From: Syntrophomonadaceae bacterium
Lineage (GTDB): Bacteria; Bacillota; Syntrophomonadia; Syntrophomonadales; Syntrophomonadaceae
DNA length: 6,912 nucleotides
Direction of reading: 5' to 3'
Assembly: GCA_028698695.1 (NCBI GenBank)
Contig: JAQVWB010000105.1
Coordinates: 1 to 6,912, forward strand
Of the stretch, positions 1 through 6,502 are shown piece after piece. Numbering within the stretch: the first letter of the stretch is position 1; the number at the start of each line of letters is the position of its first letter. The notes under the pieces are model-generated. The model was not told where the DNA came from, searched no databases, and was given only the letters and a program-made list of their open reading frames with translations. Made by a program: the position numbers and the translations under genes.

Positions 1-2
1 CT

Positions 3-1190
3 TTATTCTTTACGATATGTGACGATAATCTCTTGTAATGCCGCGTCCCAGGCCACATCAAAACCCAGACTGCCCGCCACAAATGCTACGGGAACCTGTA
101 CCCTGTCGGATATCAGAAGGGGTGTGACCTGCGGATCATCAGCAATGGGGGTATTTACTCCATTTACCTTGGCTATATTGCTATTGATAACCATTTCAAC
201 AGTTGTGCCGTTTAGAATGACTGTTACCTGCTGAAGACTGCCGTCCCAATTAATCACTGATCCAAGCGATTCAGCCACATATCTGATCGGCAGGTAAGTC
301 CGGTCATTTATGATTAACGGAGCAACATCCATTGAATAGACTTGCCCGTTAACCGTATAACTGGTCTGCCCGATGCGGTATGTGACAGTAATTTCCGTTG
401 AGTCATCTTCCGAATAGGTAATAATTGAGGGTGGGACTGTGACAGAAACCTCATTGGAATAAAGGGAAGTCCCCGCAGCATTAAAGGCGCAAACGCGGTA
501 ATTGTAAACCTTTTCATTTTCTGATAAAGCAATATTTATATCTGTGTAGGTGGCAGCATCGGCAGGTAAGATAGCATATTCAGCGTATTCCTGGCCTTCG
601 GTCTTTCTTTCCAATCTGAAGCCGCCTTCATTATTGGATTGATCCAACCAGAAAAGATCAATTTCAACTCCTGACAGTTCAGCTCTGAGTTTTGCCGGAG
701 CTTTCGGCTTGATCAGTGAGGGTAAGTTATTGGGAAGTTGTATAAGTGTGGAATTATCTGCCAAAATTAAATATGTTGTGGCAGATGCTTCATTGGAATA
801 AAGACTGGAACCTGACGCAGTAACGACTTTTACCCGATAGGTATAAGTGGTATTAACATCAAGTCCGCTGTCCTTGTAAGAAGTGCTGTTTTCTCCCAGT
901 TTTGCTATTGCAGTAAAGGATGTTCCGGTACTCTTTCGCTCTACCGTAAAACCGGACTCATCAGCAGCGTTGTCAGTCCAGATCAGTCCCATAGAGAGCC
1001 CGTCAGCGGTTGCAGTCAGCCTGGTCGGGGCTTCATTTAATGTTATGACTACAGTTGGATTGATTTGAACCGGTGTTACCGGGGTTGTCGATAGGTTGGA
1101 GCCAACATTGGCGGCGGCAAAACATATTGGCAGTCCCATCATTGCAATAAATGCAAAACAAAGGGTCAAGATCAAAACTACTTTCTTCAC
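3..1190 (-). CDS. Secreted protein: two fibronectin type III domains plus copper-amine-oxidase-N module
   Basis: Predicted exported, probably surface-associated protein of 395 aa; the exact role is unknown. The start is taken as GTG at 1188-1190, because GAGGAGGT (1198-1205) lies 7 nt upstream and the product then begins with a classic signal peptide (Lys-Lys, hydrophobic core, Ala-rich cleavage region near residues 25-27). An ATG ten codons further upstream would put the Shine-Dalgarno inside the gene. Two FN3 domains follow, at about residues 54-140 and 164-252; both carry a VERK/LERK strand and an SLYSNE motif near the end, so they are paralogous repeats. Residues 272-393 form a copper-amine-oxidase N-terminal-like module with two half repeats (RTYLPIRYVAESLG and RVQVPVAFVAGSLG, each followed by a W-D pair). 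There is no catalytic oxidase domain, so it is not an enzyme of that family. It lies 84 nt downstream of the leucine-rich-repeat gene, with no clear terminator between, so the two may be co-transcribed. The gene ends 2 nt from the window edge. Confidence 0.9.
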   Translation of the reverse strand: MKKVVLILTLCFAFIAMMGLPICFAAANVGSNLSTTPVTPVQINPTVVITLNEAPTRLTATADGLSMGLIWTDNAADESGFTVERKSTGTSFTAIAKLGENSTSYKDSGLDVNTTYTYRVKVVTASGSSLYSNEASATTYLILADNSTLIQLPNNLPSLIKPKAPAKLRAELSGVEIDLFWLDQSNNEGGFRLERKTEGQEYAEYAILPADAATYTDINIALSENEKVYNYRVCAFNAAGTSLYSNEVSVTVPPSIITYSEDDSTEITVTYRIGQTSYTVNGQVYSMDVAPLIINDRTYLPIRYVAESLGSVINWDGSLQQVTVILNGTTVEMVINSNIAKVNGVNTPIADDPQVTPLLISDRVQVPVAFVAGSLGFDVAWDAALQEIIVTYRKE

Positions 1191-1197
1191 GTTAATA

Positions 1198-1205
1198 ACC
1201 TCCTC
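1198..1205 (-). promoter_or_regulatory. Shine-Dalgarno site fixing a GTG start
   Basis: The minus strand reads GAGGAGGT, 7 nt before GTG at 1188-1190. This strong site lies within the longer ATG-initiated reading frame and so argues for the GTG start of the FN3 protein. Confidence 0.8.
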
Positions 1206-1274
1206 ATTATTATTTGGCACTGGGTCATATTGACGTACGACATTAAAAAGAAAGTACCAGGCGCCAATATAAGC

Positions 1275-2726
1275 TTATTTTAAGCCTACTATCTGGGTAA
1301 AAGGATCCCATGTTACTTCATAGCCAAATTGTTCAGCTATCCAGCGAACCGGCAGCATAGTACGGTCACTGGTGATCTCCGGTGCGGTATCCATCTGTAT
1401 CTGTGAACCGGATCCCAGTGGCATGTTGCTGATTAAAACCTTGTTCCCTATGGTAAGTTCCAACAGTATGTCGCCTTTGCGGAGCTGAACCTTGCTGGTG
1501 GTCTGATCCCACACTATATCGCTTTCATTGACACCGCACCCGTAGGCAACAAATCTGACAGGGAGAAAAGTACGGTTGTCGCTGATGTAGGGGGCCACGT
1601 CCATAGAACGCAGTTCCCCGTTTACTTTATAACTGGTGCTCCCTATCCTGAATTCTGCTGCCGGAACTGAATCAGTTGCTGACGGCTCTTCTGCCGGCTG
1701 GTCAGATTGAGTTGCTTCCAGTTCTTCTGCTGGCTGTTCAGGTTGAGCTACAGCCTCCGGTTCCTCTGCTGCTTCAGCGACAGTTACCGTAATTGCTGTT
1801 TTGGTGAATTCTGAGTCTGTACCTAAACGGGCATAAATGCTGCATGCCCCTGCACCTTCAGCGGTGATCAGACCGGCTGAATCTACTTTGGCTGCCGCAT
1901 TATCAGAACTGGAGAAAGTCAGTTCTGATAAATCAACATTACCGGCATCTTCCCAGAGGGAACCATCGGAGGAACTTTGTATTTTTATTATACTGCTGTC
2001 CAGTTGGAGAGTTTCGCCGGCAGTCAGCTGAATATCCTCACCCGTATAGACAATTCTGTATTGAGGTTTATATGTCTTTGCATATGCGAAGTCTTCTATC
2101 GTACTTGAGAATGATCCGCCCTCAAACACATTTATATAATTAAACTGGCAGTAGATAACTCTTAATGAATCTGGTAAATCGGGAAGAGCAGTCAATTGGT
2201 TATATTCACAGCTGAGCTGTTCCAGAGTATCAGGTAATGGCGGCAGACTGTTCAATTGATTATGTGAACAGTAAAGCTTGTTAAGTGTAACGGGCAATGC
2301 CGGCAGGCTGCTTAAATAGTTGGCAGAACAAGAGAGCCATGTCAGAGTATCGGGTAACGGCGGCAGACTGCTCAATTGACAGTTATAGCATTTTAATTCT
2401 TTCAACCCGTCGAAATACTCCAAACCATCCAGGCTGGATATACTTTTGCCAGCTACCTGCAACAAATACTGCTTTTCCGGCAGGCGGGTTTCGATATCTT
2501 CTGCGGTAAAAGCACCAGGTGTTCCGCTGTTGCCCAGCCATTCCCAAACTGCCTGCTTAAAAACCGGATCTGTAAAGTGGCCTGAAATGTCTGTGAGGTC
2601 TACAATAATATCAGTGTTAATAGGGTTAAACGGAATAGCCTGCCCCTGATTTACCGGTATCAGACTTATGCTAAAGACTATTAAAAAAACAATTGCCAGC
2701 TTTTTAAATATAATATTATTCTTCAA
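1275..2726 (-). CDS. Secreted leucine-rich-repeat protein with Ig-like segment and copper-amine-oxidase-N module
   Basis: Predicted exported protein of 483 aa, probably for surface binding or adhesion; the ligand is unknown. The start is inferred as TTG at 2724-2726, giving a good signal peptide (Lys-rich start, core LAIVFLIVFSISLIPV, cleavage after GQA near residue 30). The open frame runs on to an ATG at 2855, but that extra 43-residue leader is not signal-like and has no strong Shine-Dalgarno. Residues 39-107 resemble the N-terminal cap of bacterial LRR proteins (a FTDPVFKQAV stretch, then SSLDGLEYF). Residues 108-203 carry about five 20-residue repeats of the form LxxLxCxxNxLxxLPxLPxx. 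Residues 221-317 look like a Big_2-type Ig-like domain (weak, ending in ITVTVAE). Residues 318-357 are a Glu/Pro/Ala-rich linker. Residues 358-483 are a copper-amine-oxidase-N module with two half repeats (RTFLPVRFVA, RTMLPVRWIA). No catalytic oxidase domain is present. The FN3 gene downstream carries the same C-terminal module. Confidence 0.88.
   Translation of the reverse strand: MKNNIIFKKLAIVFLIVFSISLIPVNQGQAIPFNPINTDIIVDLTDISGHFTDPVFKQAVWEWLGNSGTPGAFTAEDIETRLPEKQYLLQVAGKSISSLDGLEYFDGLKELKCYNCQLSSLPPLPDTLTWLSCSANYLSSLPALPVTLNKLYCSHNQLNSLPPLPDTLEQLSCEYNQLTALPDLPDSLRVIYCQFNYINVFEGGSFSSTIEDFAYAKTYKPQYRIVYTGEDIQLTAGETLQLDSSIIKIQSSSDGSLWEDAGNVDLSELTFSSSDNAAAKVDSAGLITAEGAGACSIYARLGTDSEFTKTAITVTVAEAAEEPEAVAQPEQPAEELEATQSDQPAEEPSATDSVPAAEFRIGSTSYKVNGELRSMDVAPYISDNRTFLPVRFVAYGCGVNESDIVWDQTTSKVQLRKGDILLELTIGNKVLISNMPLGSGSQIQMDTAPEITSDRTMLPVRWIAEQFGYEVTWDPFTQIVGLK
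1656..1775 (-). repeat. Low-complexity Glu/Pro/Ala linker coding region
   Basis: This stretch of the LRR gene encodes an acidic linker with imperfect repeats (QPEQPAEE, SDQPAEEP). It separates the Ig-like segment from the C-terminal module. Such linkers are common spacers in surface proteins. Confidence 0.6.
2118..2405 (-). repeat. 60-bp leucine-rich repeat array
   Basis: Nearly five 60-bp units encode 20-residue leucine-rich repeats. Each has cysteine at the same position (residues 113, 133, 153, 173 and 193 of the TTG-initiated protein), and the core units contain SLPxLPxx. The 20-residue period and the LPxLP motif match the short bacterial LRR type seen in YopM and IpaH proteins. The units are still similar at the DNA level, suggesting expansion by unequal recombination. 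Confidence 0.85.
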
Positions 2727-2735
2727 TATGGCATT

Positions 2736-2743
2736 CCCCCTCC
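2736..2743 (-). promoter_or_regulatory. Shine-Dalgarno site before a TTG start and a 3-codon ATG frame
   Basis: The minus strand reads GGAGGGGG. It lies 4 nt before an out-of-frame ATG (2732-2734) that encodes only Met-Pro-Tyr before a stop. Measured from GGAGG, it lies 12 nt before the in-frame TTG at 2724-2726. Both spacings are off the optimum, so the precise start is less certain than for the other genes. Confidence 0.55.
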
Positions 2744-2948
2744 ATTCATCATTTTGGTCAAATGAATTTATGCTGGTAAACCAGTACGAGTTATTATTTT
2801 TTATTTTAGAAAATTTTATCAAAATTTTGAATACTATCTTTTGGTTGGATAACAAATATTTAGCAATACCGTTGCTGCTTTTTTAGCAGGAGCTGTTTTG
2901 ATTTTCATTGATTGTCTCTTAACTAAAACATTGGGGTGGGGTACGGTC

Positions 2949-3044
2949 ATGATTTTGGCGGATGCGAATGGCAGTTATGCGGATGATGCTATGCTGGATC
3001 AAAAATGGGCAAATTATTTAATCGCCTGTACCTCCGAGTGCTAA
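2949..3044 (+). CDS. Doubtful 31-aa ORF or pseudogene tail
   Basis: A plus-strand ATG frame encodes 31 residues ending in IACTSEC. A G-rich tract (GGGGTGGGG) lies just upstream, but it is a poor Shine-Dalgarno match. The frame is open back to about 2853. An alternative TTG start at 2898, preceded by AGGAG with 5 nt spacing, would give 48 aa with a short hydrophobic beginning. The residue mix looks protein-like, but I recognise no family. It points opposite to every other gene in the window. It could be a real small peptide, the decayed tail of a lost gene, or chance; I favour decay or chance. Confidence 0.18.
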   Translation: MILADANGSYADDAMLDQKWANYLIACTSEC

Positions 3045-3050
3045 TTTTAA

Positions 3051-3087
3051 CCATACGGCTGATATTGTGCGGTCTTAAGCCGTATGG
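3051..3087 (-). terminator. Stem-loop downstream of oadB, possible operon terminator
   Basis: CCATACGGCT (3051-3060) pairs perfectly with AGCCGTATGG (3078-3087) around a 17-nt loop. One more A-T pair (3050/3088) extends it. It begins about 40 nt past the oadB stop. No clean run of U follows on either strand (TTAAAATTAG on the minus strand), so it is either a weak intrinsic terminator or a transcript-end stabilising hairpin. Confidence 0.45.
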
Positions 3088-3129
3088 TCAAAAACATTGG
3101 CATGAGAAAAGAGACGCCTTGCCTTTGGC

Positions 3130-4272
3130 TTAGCCGAACATGGCCAGCAGGAAGCCGGCTGCTACGGCGGAGCCAATTACACCGGCTACATTGGGGCCCA
3201 TGGCATGCATCAAAAGGAAGTTGGAAGGATTGGCTTTTTGCCCTTCTATCTGGGATACCCGGGCTGCCATGGGCACGGCGGAAACACCGGCCGAGCCAAT
3301 GAGAGGATTTACTTTGCCGCCGGTTACCAGGTACATGAGTTTGCCTAACAGCAGGCCGCCGATAGTACTGAAGATAAATGCTATCAAACCTAAGGCTATG
3401 ATTTTAAGGGTTTCAGGCCTTAAGAATATTTCTGCGACAGCCGTTGCGCCGACGGTGGTTCCCAGGAAAATAGTTACGATATTTATAAGCGCGTTTTGCG
3501 CGGTATCATTTAACCTTTCCACTACACCGGATTCCCGGAAAAGATTGCCCAACATCAGCATACCGATAAGGGGGGCAACTGACGGGAGCAGCAAACAAAC
3601 AATGATGGTCACGATGATAGGAAAGACTATTTTTTCGAGCTTGGAAACTTCCCGCAGCTGGTCCATTTTTGCTTCCCTTTCCTTTTTGGTGGTGAGCAAG
3701 CGCATGAAAGGCGGCTGAATCAATGGTATCAGGGCCATATACGAATATGCAGCAATGGCGATAGCCGGCAGCAGTTCCGGGGCCAGCTTGGAAGTGAGGA
3801 AGATGGCGGTAGGGCCGTCAGCGCCGCCGATAATGCCTATAGATGCTGCTTCCCGGGGATCAAACCCTAAGTAAATCGCGATGATAAAGGCTATGTATAT
3901 ACCCAGCTGGGCGGCCGCACCCAAAAACAAACTGGAAGGCCTGGCGATCAGAGGACCGAAATCAGTCATGGCTCCAATGCCCAGGAATATAAGTGAGGGA
4001 TATATGCCCAGCTTGACTCCCAGGTATAAATAGTAAAGCAATCCGCCGGCAGCGTTTTCAGTGGGATGATCCATCAGGCCTGCCAGCGGCAGATTGGCCA
4101 GCAGCACGCCAAAAGCGATGGGCAGCAGCAATAAAGGCTCATATTTTTTTACTATGGCCAAATAAATAAGAATACAGGCAACCCCTATCATAACCGCATG
4201 CTGCCAGGTAATGGCCGAAAATGCCGAAGTATTCCATATTTTTAGCATTGTATCGTATAAAGAGAATGACAT
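3130..4272 (-). CDS. oadB: Na+-translocating oxaloacetate decarboxylase, beta subunit
   Basis: Integral membrane subunit of 380 aa that decarboxylates carboxybiotin and couples this to Na+ export. The sequence is strongly hydrophobic, with many membrane segments and the family motifs GGADGPTAIF (149-158), AAYSYMAL (174-181), GNLFRESG (242-249) and NPLIGSAGVSAVPMAARVS (322-340). From known work on the Klebsiella enzyme, Asp203, Tyr229, Asn373, Gly377, Ser382 and Arg389 form the Na+/H+ path. With a constant offset of 51 these correspond here to Asp152, Tyr178, Asn322, Gly326, Ser331 and Arg338, all conserved. The length is slightly below the roughly 430 aa of the Klebsiella protein, all missing at the N-terminus, which is common in Firmicute homologues. 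The start ATG follows a G-run Shine-Dalgarno (4279-4283) adjoining the carrier-protein stop. The intergenic gap is 11 nt, so this is the last gene of the operon. The family also serves methylmalonyl-CoA and glutaconyl-CoA decarboxylases; the neighbouring alpha subunit points to oxaloacetate. Confidence 0.95.
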   Translation of the reverse strand: MSFSLYDTMLKIWNTSAFSAITWQHAVMIGVACILIYLAIVKKYEPLLLLPIAFGVLLANLPLAGLMDHPTENAAGGLLYYLYLGVKLGIYPSLIFLGIGAMTDFGPLIARPSSLFLGAAAQLGIYIAFIIAIYLGFDPREAASIGIIGGADGPTAIFLTSKLAPELLPAIAIAAYSYMALIPLIQPPFMRLLTTKKEREAKMDQLREVSKLEKIVFPIIVTIIVCLLLPSVAPLIGMLMLGNLFRESGVVERLNDTAQNALINIVTIFLGTTVGATAVAEIFLRPETLKIIALGLIAFIFSTIGGLLLGKLMYLVTGGKVNPLIGSAGVSAVPMAARVSQIEGQKANPSNFLLMHAMGPNVAGVIGSAVAAGFLLAMFG

Positions 4273-4283
4273 TATTATCCCCC

Positions 4284-4676
4284 TTACTGCTGAAGTGCAA
4301 GCAGGATGTCACCTGTTGAAACAGATGCACCTTTAGCAACTATGATCTGGGATACGACCGCATCCCGCGGGGCAACTATTTCACTTTCCATCTTCATGGC
4401 TTCCAGTATGACTAAAACCTGACCTTTTTTAACTGCAGCCCCCGACTGTACGTTTACGGAAACAATTATCCCCGGCATCGGAGCTTTCAGGAGTTCACCT
4501 GCAACTGTATCTGTCTGGACCTGATGTGCAGCCGGTAGAACCGGAGCAGCCGGTAACGTCGGAGCAGGTGCAGCGAGCGGTAATTCTACTGTCTGGGTAG
4601 TCCGCACTATGTTGGCTTTGCCTCTTTCAACTTCGACTTCATAGTTTTTGTCATTTATGGTCACAATGTATTTCAT
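4284..4676 (-). CDS. Biotin carboxyl carrier protein of the decarboxylase
   Basis: Free-standing biotinyl carrier of 130 aa that moves the carboxyl group between the carboxyltransferase and the membrane beta subunit. The N-terminal 25 or so residues (MKYIVTINDKNYEVEVERG) match the start typical of decarboxylase gamma/BCCP proteins. A Pro/Ala-rich flexible linker covers residues 34-51. The biotinyl/lipoyl-like domain covers about 62-128, with the attachment motif EAMKM at 92-96, making Lys95 the biotinylated residue. The conserved APMPG (65-69) is present. In Klebsiella OadA this domain is fused to the alpha subunit; here it is a separate gene, as in methylmalonyl-CoA and glutaconyl-CoA decarboxylases. 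The start ATG follows GGGGGGAAG, with 8 nt between the G run and the ATG. It lies 18 nt after oadG and 11 nt before oadB, so co-translation is likely. A biotin ligase must be encoded elsewhere. Equivalent names are mmdC or gcdC in other systems, so no symbol is forced. Confidence 0.94.
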   Translation of the reverse strand: MKYIVTINDKNYEVEVERGKANIVRTTQTVELPLAAPAPTLPAAPVLPAAHQVQTDTVAGELLKAPMPGIIVSVNVQSGAAVKKGQVLVILEAMKMESEIVAPRDAVVSQIIVAKGASVSTGDILLALQQ

Positions 4677-4694
4677 TTAATCTTCCCCCCATAA

Positions 4695-5045
4695 TCAGGC
4701 TTGTGTATTCTGGTCGACAGCTTTGATCATCTTGAATTGCAGTTCAGACAAAGGAATCTGGCTTTCGTCGCTGACGATCGCCATTATCATCGCCGCCGTT
4801 CTTTCGTCTACACCGATAAGCTTTAACTCACCGGCTGACCATCCTTCATCTTCTGTTCCCGTATCTTCCGGTTCAGCTTGAGCTATGATCTTTGCTTGGG
4901 CGGCATCTTCTTTGCGCTGCTGATAGGAAGCAAGGTATCTCAGTATTTTAGACTGGATATAAATAAGAAAGCTCAGCAGGATCAATACCACAAATACTAC
5001 TAACATTCCCAGCAGGGATACTATCACACTATCTGTGATCGACAT
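4695..5045 (-). CDS. oadG: Oxaloacetate decarboxylase gamma chain
   Basis: Small membrane-anchored subunit of 116 aa that in characterised enzymes assembles the alpha and beta subunits. Residues 7-30 form a single hydrophobic helix (VIVSLLGMLVVFVVLILLSF), followed by a charged, partly coiled-coil-like cytosolic region (31-60) and an acidic stretch (59-68). The C-terminal part, GVDERTAAMIMAIVSDES (78-95), resembles the end motif of bacterial OadG-like proteins. I do not see the histidine-rich zinc-binding tail of the Klebsiella gamma chain, so the tail here differs. The Shine-Dalgarno AGGAGG (5052-5057) directly adjoins the oadA stop codon and lies 6 nt before the ATG. This tight coupling supports equal expression with oadA. 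The family is poorly conserved, so the call rests partly on its place between oadA and the carrier gene. Confidence 0.85.
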   Translation of the reverse strand: MSITDSVIVSLLGMLVVFVVLILLSFLIYIQSKILRYLASYQQRKEDAAQAKIIAQAEPEDTGTEDEGWSAGELKLIGVDERTAAMIMAIVSDESQIPLSELQFKMIKAVDQNTQA

Positions 5046-5057
5046 AGATATCCTCCT

Positions 5058-6434
5058 TTAAACTCTCTTGATCGCATAATTGACCTTCATAGCAGCACTT
5101 TCTTCTCTTTCCCGGAAGAATTTTTCGGCAATCTGCGGAAAGGCAATATAGGACAATACATCTTCATCGTTTTTGGCCATGGTGCCCAGCATTTGCTTGG
5201 TTTTCTCAAATTCCGGCTCCAAAGTATCGGCGAACCTGGCGGTCATAGGTTGTTCATCGCCCAGTACCTGTTTGACCAGTTCCTGATTCAGTTCACCGGG
5301 AGCTTTGCCGTATTCGCCCCTTAAATAAGATCGCAGTTCATTGGAGACGCTGTTGTACCTGGCGCCCATCAATACATTGGTGGCAGCTTGTACTCCCACA
5401 ATTTGACTCATGGGTGTCACCAGCGGCGGATAACCCAGGTCTTTTCTAACTGCCGGAACTTCCTGCAGCACTTCCTGCAATCTGTTTAATGCATTCTGCT
5501 GTTTAAGCTGGGCGATGAGATTGGATAGCATCCCACCAGGTACCTGATACACCAGGGCGTCAGTTTCGGAACCGAGTACATAATGTTCAAGTAAACCGGA
5601 CTGAACGAATTTATCTTTGAGCGGTTTGAAGAAATCATTGATTTCCTTGAGTACTGTTTCATCAAGGCCGGTTTCATAGCCGGCCTGTTTTAAGGCGAAA
5701 TGCATGGATTCGGTGGCAGGCTGGGAGGTACCGCCGGAAAAACTTGAAATGGCGGTATCGATACAGTCGCATCCAGCCTCAACCGCCTTGTAGTAGGTTA
5801 TTGGCCCTAATCCCGTGGTGCAATGGGTATGCAGAATAATCGGCTTATTAACCGTATCTTTCATAGCCCGAATCATGTCATAGGCATCCTGGGGACCTAA
5901 AATTCCTGACATATCTTTAATACAGATGGAATCAACACCCATATCTTCCAGCTGTTTTGCCAATCTGACATAGTTATCGAGATTATGGATAGGGCTGATC
6001 GTATAGCAAATAGCCCCCTGGGCATGAGCGCCGCTTTTTTTAGTCTGGTCCAGGGCTACTTCGATATTCCTGAAATCATTTAAAGCATCAAAGATCCTGA
6101 TGATGTCAATGCCGTTTTGAATGGAATGCTCAATAAATTTTCTGACCATATCATCCGGGTAATGCTTATAGCCTAAAAGATTTTGCCCTCTTAGAAGCAT
6201 TTGCAGCTTGGTTTTTGGCATTTTGGCCTTTATTTTTCTCAGCCTTTCCCAGGGATCTTCACTTAAGTACCTGAGACAGGAATCAAAGGTGGCCCCTCCC
6301 CAGCATTCAACTGAATGATATCCGGCATCATCGATTTTTTCAAGAATAGTCTCAAAATCGCTGAAAGGCATCCTGGTAGCGATCAAAGACTGATTGGCAT
6401 CTCTTAAAACAGTTTCAGTAATATTGACCTTCAT
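5058..6434 (-). CDS. oadA: Oxaloacetate decarboxylase alpha subunit (carboxyltransferase, no biotin domain)
   Basis: Carboxyltransferase of 458 aa that takes the carboxyl group from oxaloacetate, leaving pyruvate and carboxybiotin on the separate carrier protein. The N-terminal HMGL-like TIM barrel covers about 1-265 and the conserved PYC/OADA region about 285-450. Visible key motifs are TETVLRDANQS (6-16, metal ligand Asp12), CIKDMSG (171-177; Lys173 matches the carboxylated lysine), HTHCTTG (202-208; metal ligands His202 and His204) and SGGTSQPATE (233-242, catalytic Thr236). They match transcarboxylase 5S and pyruvate carboxylase CT domains. The usual C-terminal biotin domain is absent and is supplied by the third gene. 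The start ATG follows GGAG with 7 nt spacing. It is the first gene of the operon. Annotation pipelines often call such proteins pyruvate carboxylase subunit B; the linked membrane subunits argue for the Na+-pumping decarboxylase. In vivo the direction, and a role in pyruvate/oxaloacetate balance, remain inference. Confidence 0.95.
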   Translation of the reverse strand: MKVNITETVLRDANQSLIATRMPFSDFETILEKIDDAGYHSVECWGGATFDSCLRYLSEDPWERLRKIKAKMPKTKLQMLLRGQNLLGYKHYPDDMVRKFIEHSIQNGIDIIRIFDALNDFRNIEVALDQTKKSGAHAQGAICYTISPIHNLDNYVRLAKQLEDMGVDSICIKDMSGILGPQDAYDMIRAMKDTVNKPIILHTHCTTGLGPITYYKAVEAGCDCIDTAISSFSGGTSQPATESMHFALKQAGYETGLDETVLKEINDFFKPLKDKFVQSGLLEHYVLGSETDALVYQVPGGMLSNLIAQLKQQNALNRLQEVLQEVPAVRKDLGYPPLVTPMSQIVGVQAATNVLMGARYNSVSNELRSYLRGEYGKAPGELNQELVKQVLGDEQPMTARFADTLEPEFEKTKQMLGTMAKNDEDVLSYIAFPQIAEKFFREREESAAMKVNYAIKRV

Positions 6435-6502
6435 GATTCCACTCCATTTCCGATTTTATATAAATGAATTTGCTTGAATATAATATCAAATATATAAAAC
6501 CA

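Larger units (their letters stand above)
2727..3129. other. Intergenic spacer between oadB and the LRR gene
   Basis: About 400 nt with no well-supported gene. The part next to the LRR gene (2751-2870) is AT-rich and presumably holds its promoter. One loose candidate on the minus strand is TTCAAA, 17 nt, TAAAAT, within about 2805-2835. A perfect short palindrome, CTGGTaaACCAG, sits at 2773-2784. The middle holds a doubtful plus-strand ORF (2949-3044). The end nearest oadB carries a perfect stem-loop (3051-3087). I saw no riboswitch or tRNA. Confidence 0.6.

Noticed and set aside
3..2726. Copper amine oxidase enzymes
   Set aside because: Only the N-terminal-like module is present; the large catalytic domain with its topaquinone tyrosine and copper histidines is missing from both proteins.
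2727..2855. A 43-residue N-terminal extension of the LRR protein from an ATG at 2855
   Set aside because: The extension is AT-rich with no strong Shine-Dalgarno before it, and it would bury the signal peptide; the downstream TTG fits better.
2727..3129. A cyclic-di-GMP or other riboswitch before the surface-protein operon
   Set aside because: I looked for conserved riboswitch cores in the AT-rich leader and saw none; only a short palindrome is present.
3140..3718. A 192-codon plus-strand open frame opposite oadB
   Set aside because: It is antisense to a well-conserved membrane gene, its product resembles no family, and it arises from the codon bias of oadB.
4139..4339. A 66-codon minus-strand frame spanning the carrier/oadB junction
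   Set aside because: It overlaps both real genes in another frame and crosses their tightly spaced boundary; it is a shadow.
3130..6434. Methylmalonyl-CoA or glutaconyl-CoA decarboxylase operon
   Set aside because: The beta, gamma and carrier subunits fit, but the carboxyltransferase is of the HMGL/PYC type that acts on oxaloacetate or pyruvate, not the AccD-like type that acts on acyl-CoAs.
5058..6434. Isopropylmalate synthase or HMG-CoA lyase
   Set aside because: The barrel is shared, but the carboxylated-lysine motif CIKDMSG, the PYC/OADA C-terminal region and the operon partners mark it as a biotin-dependent carboxyltransferase.
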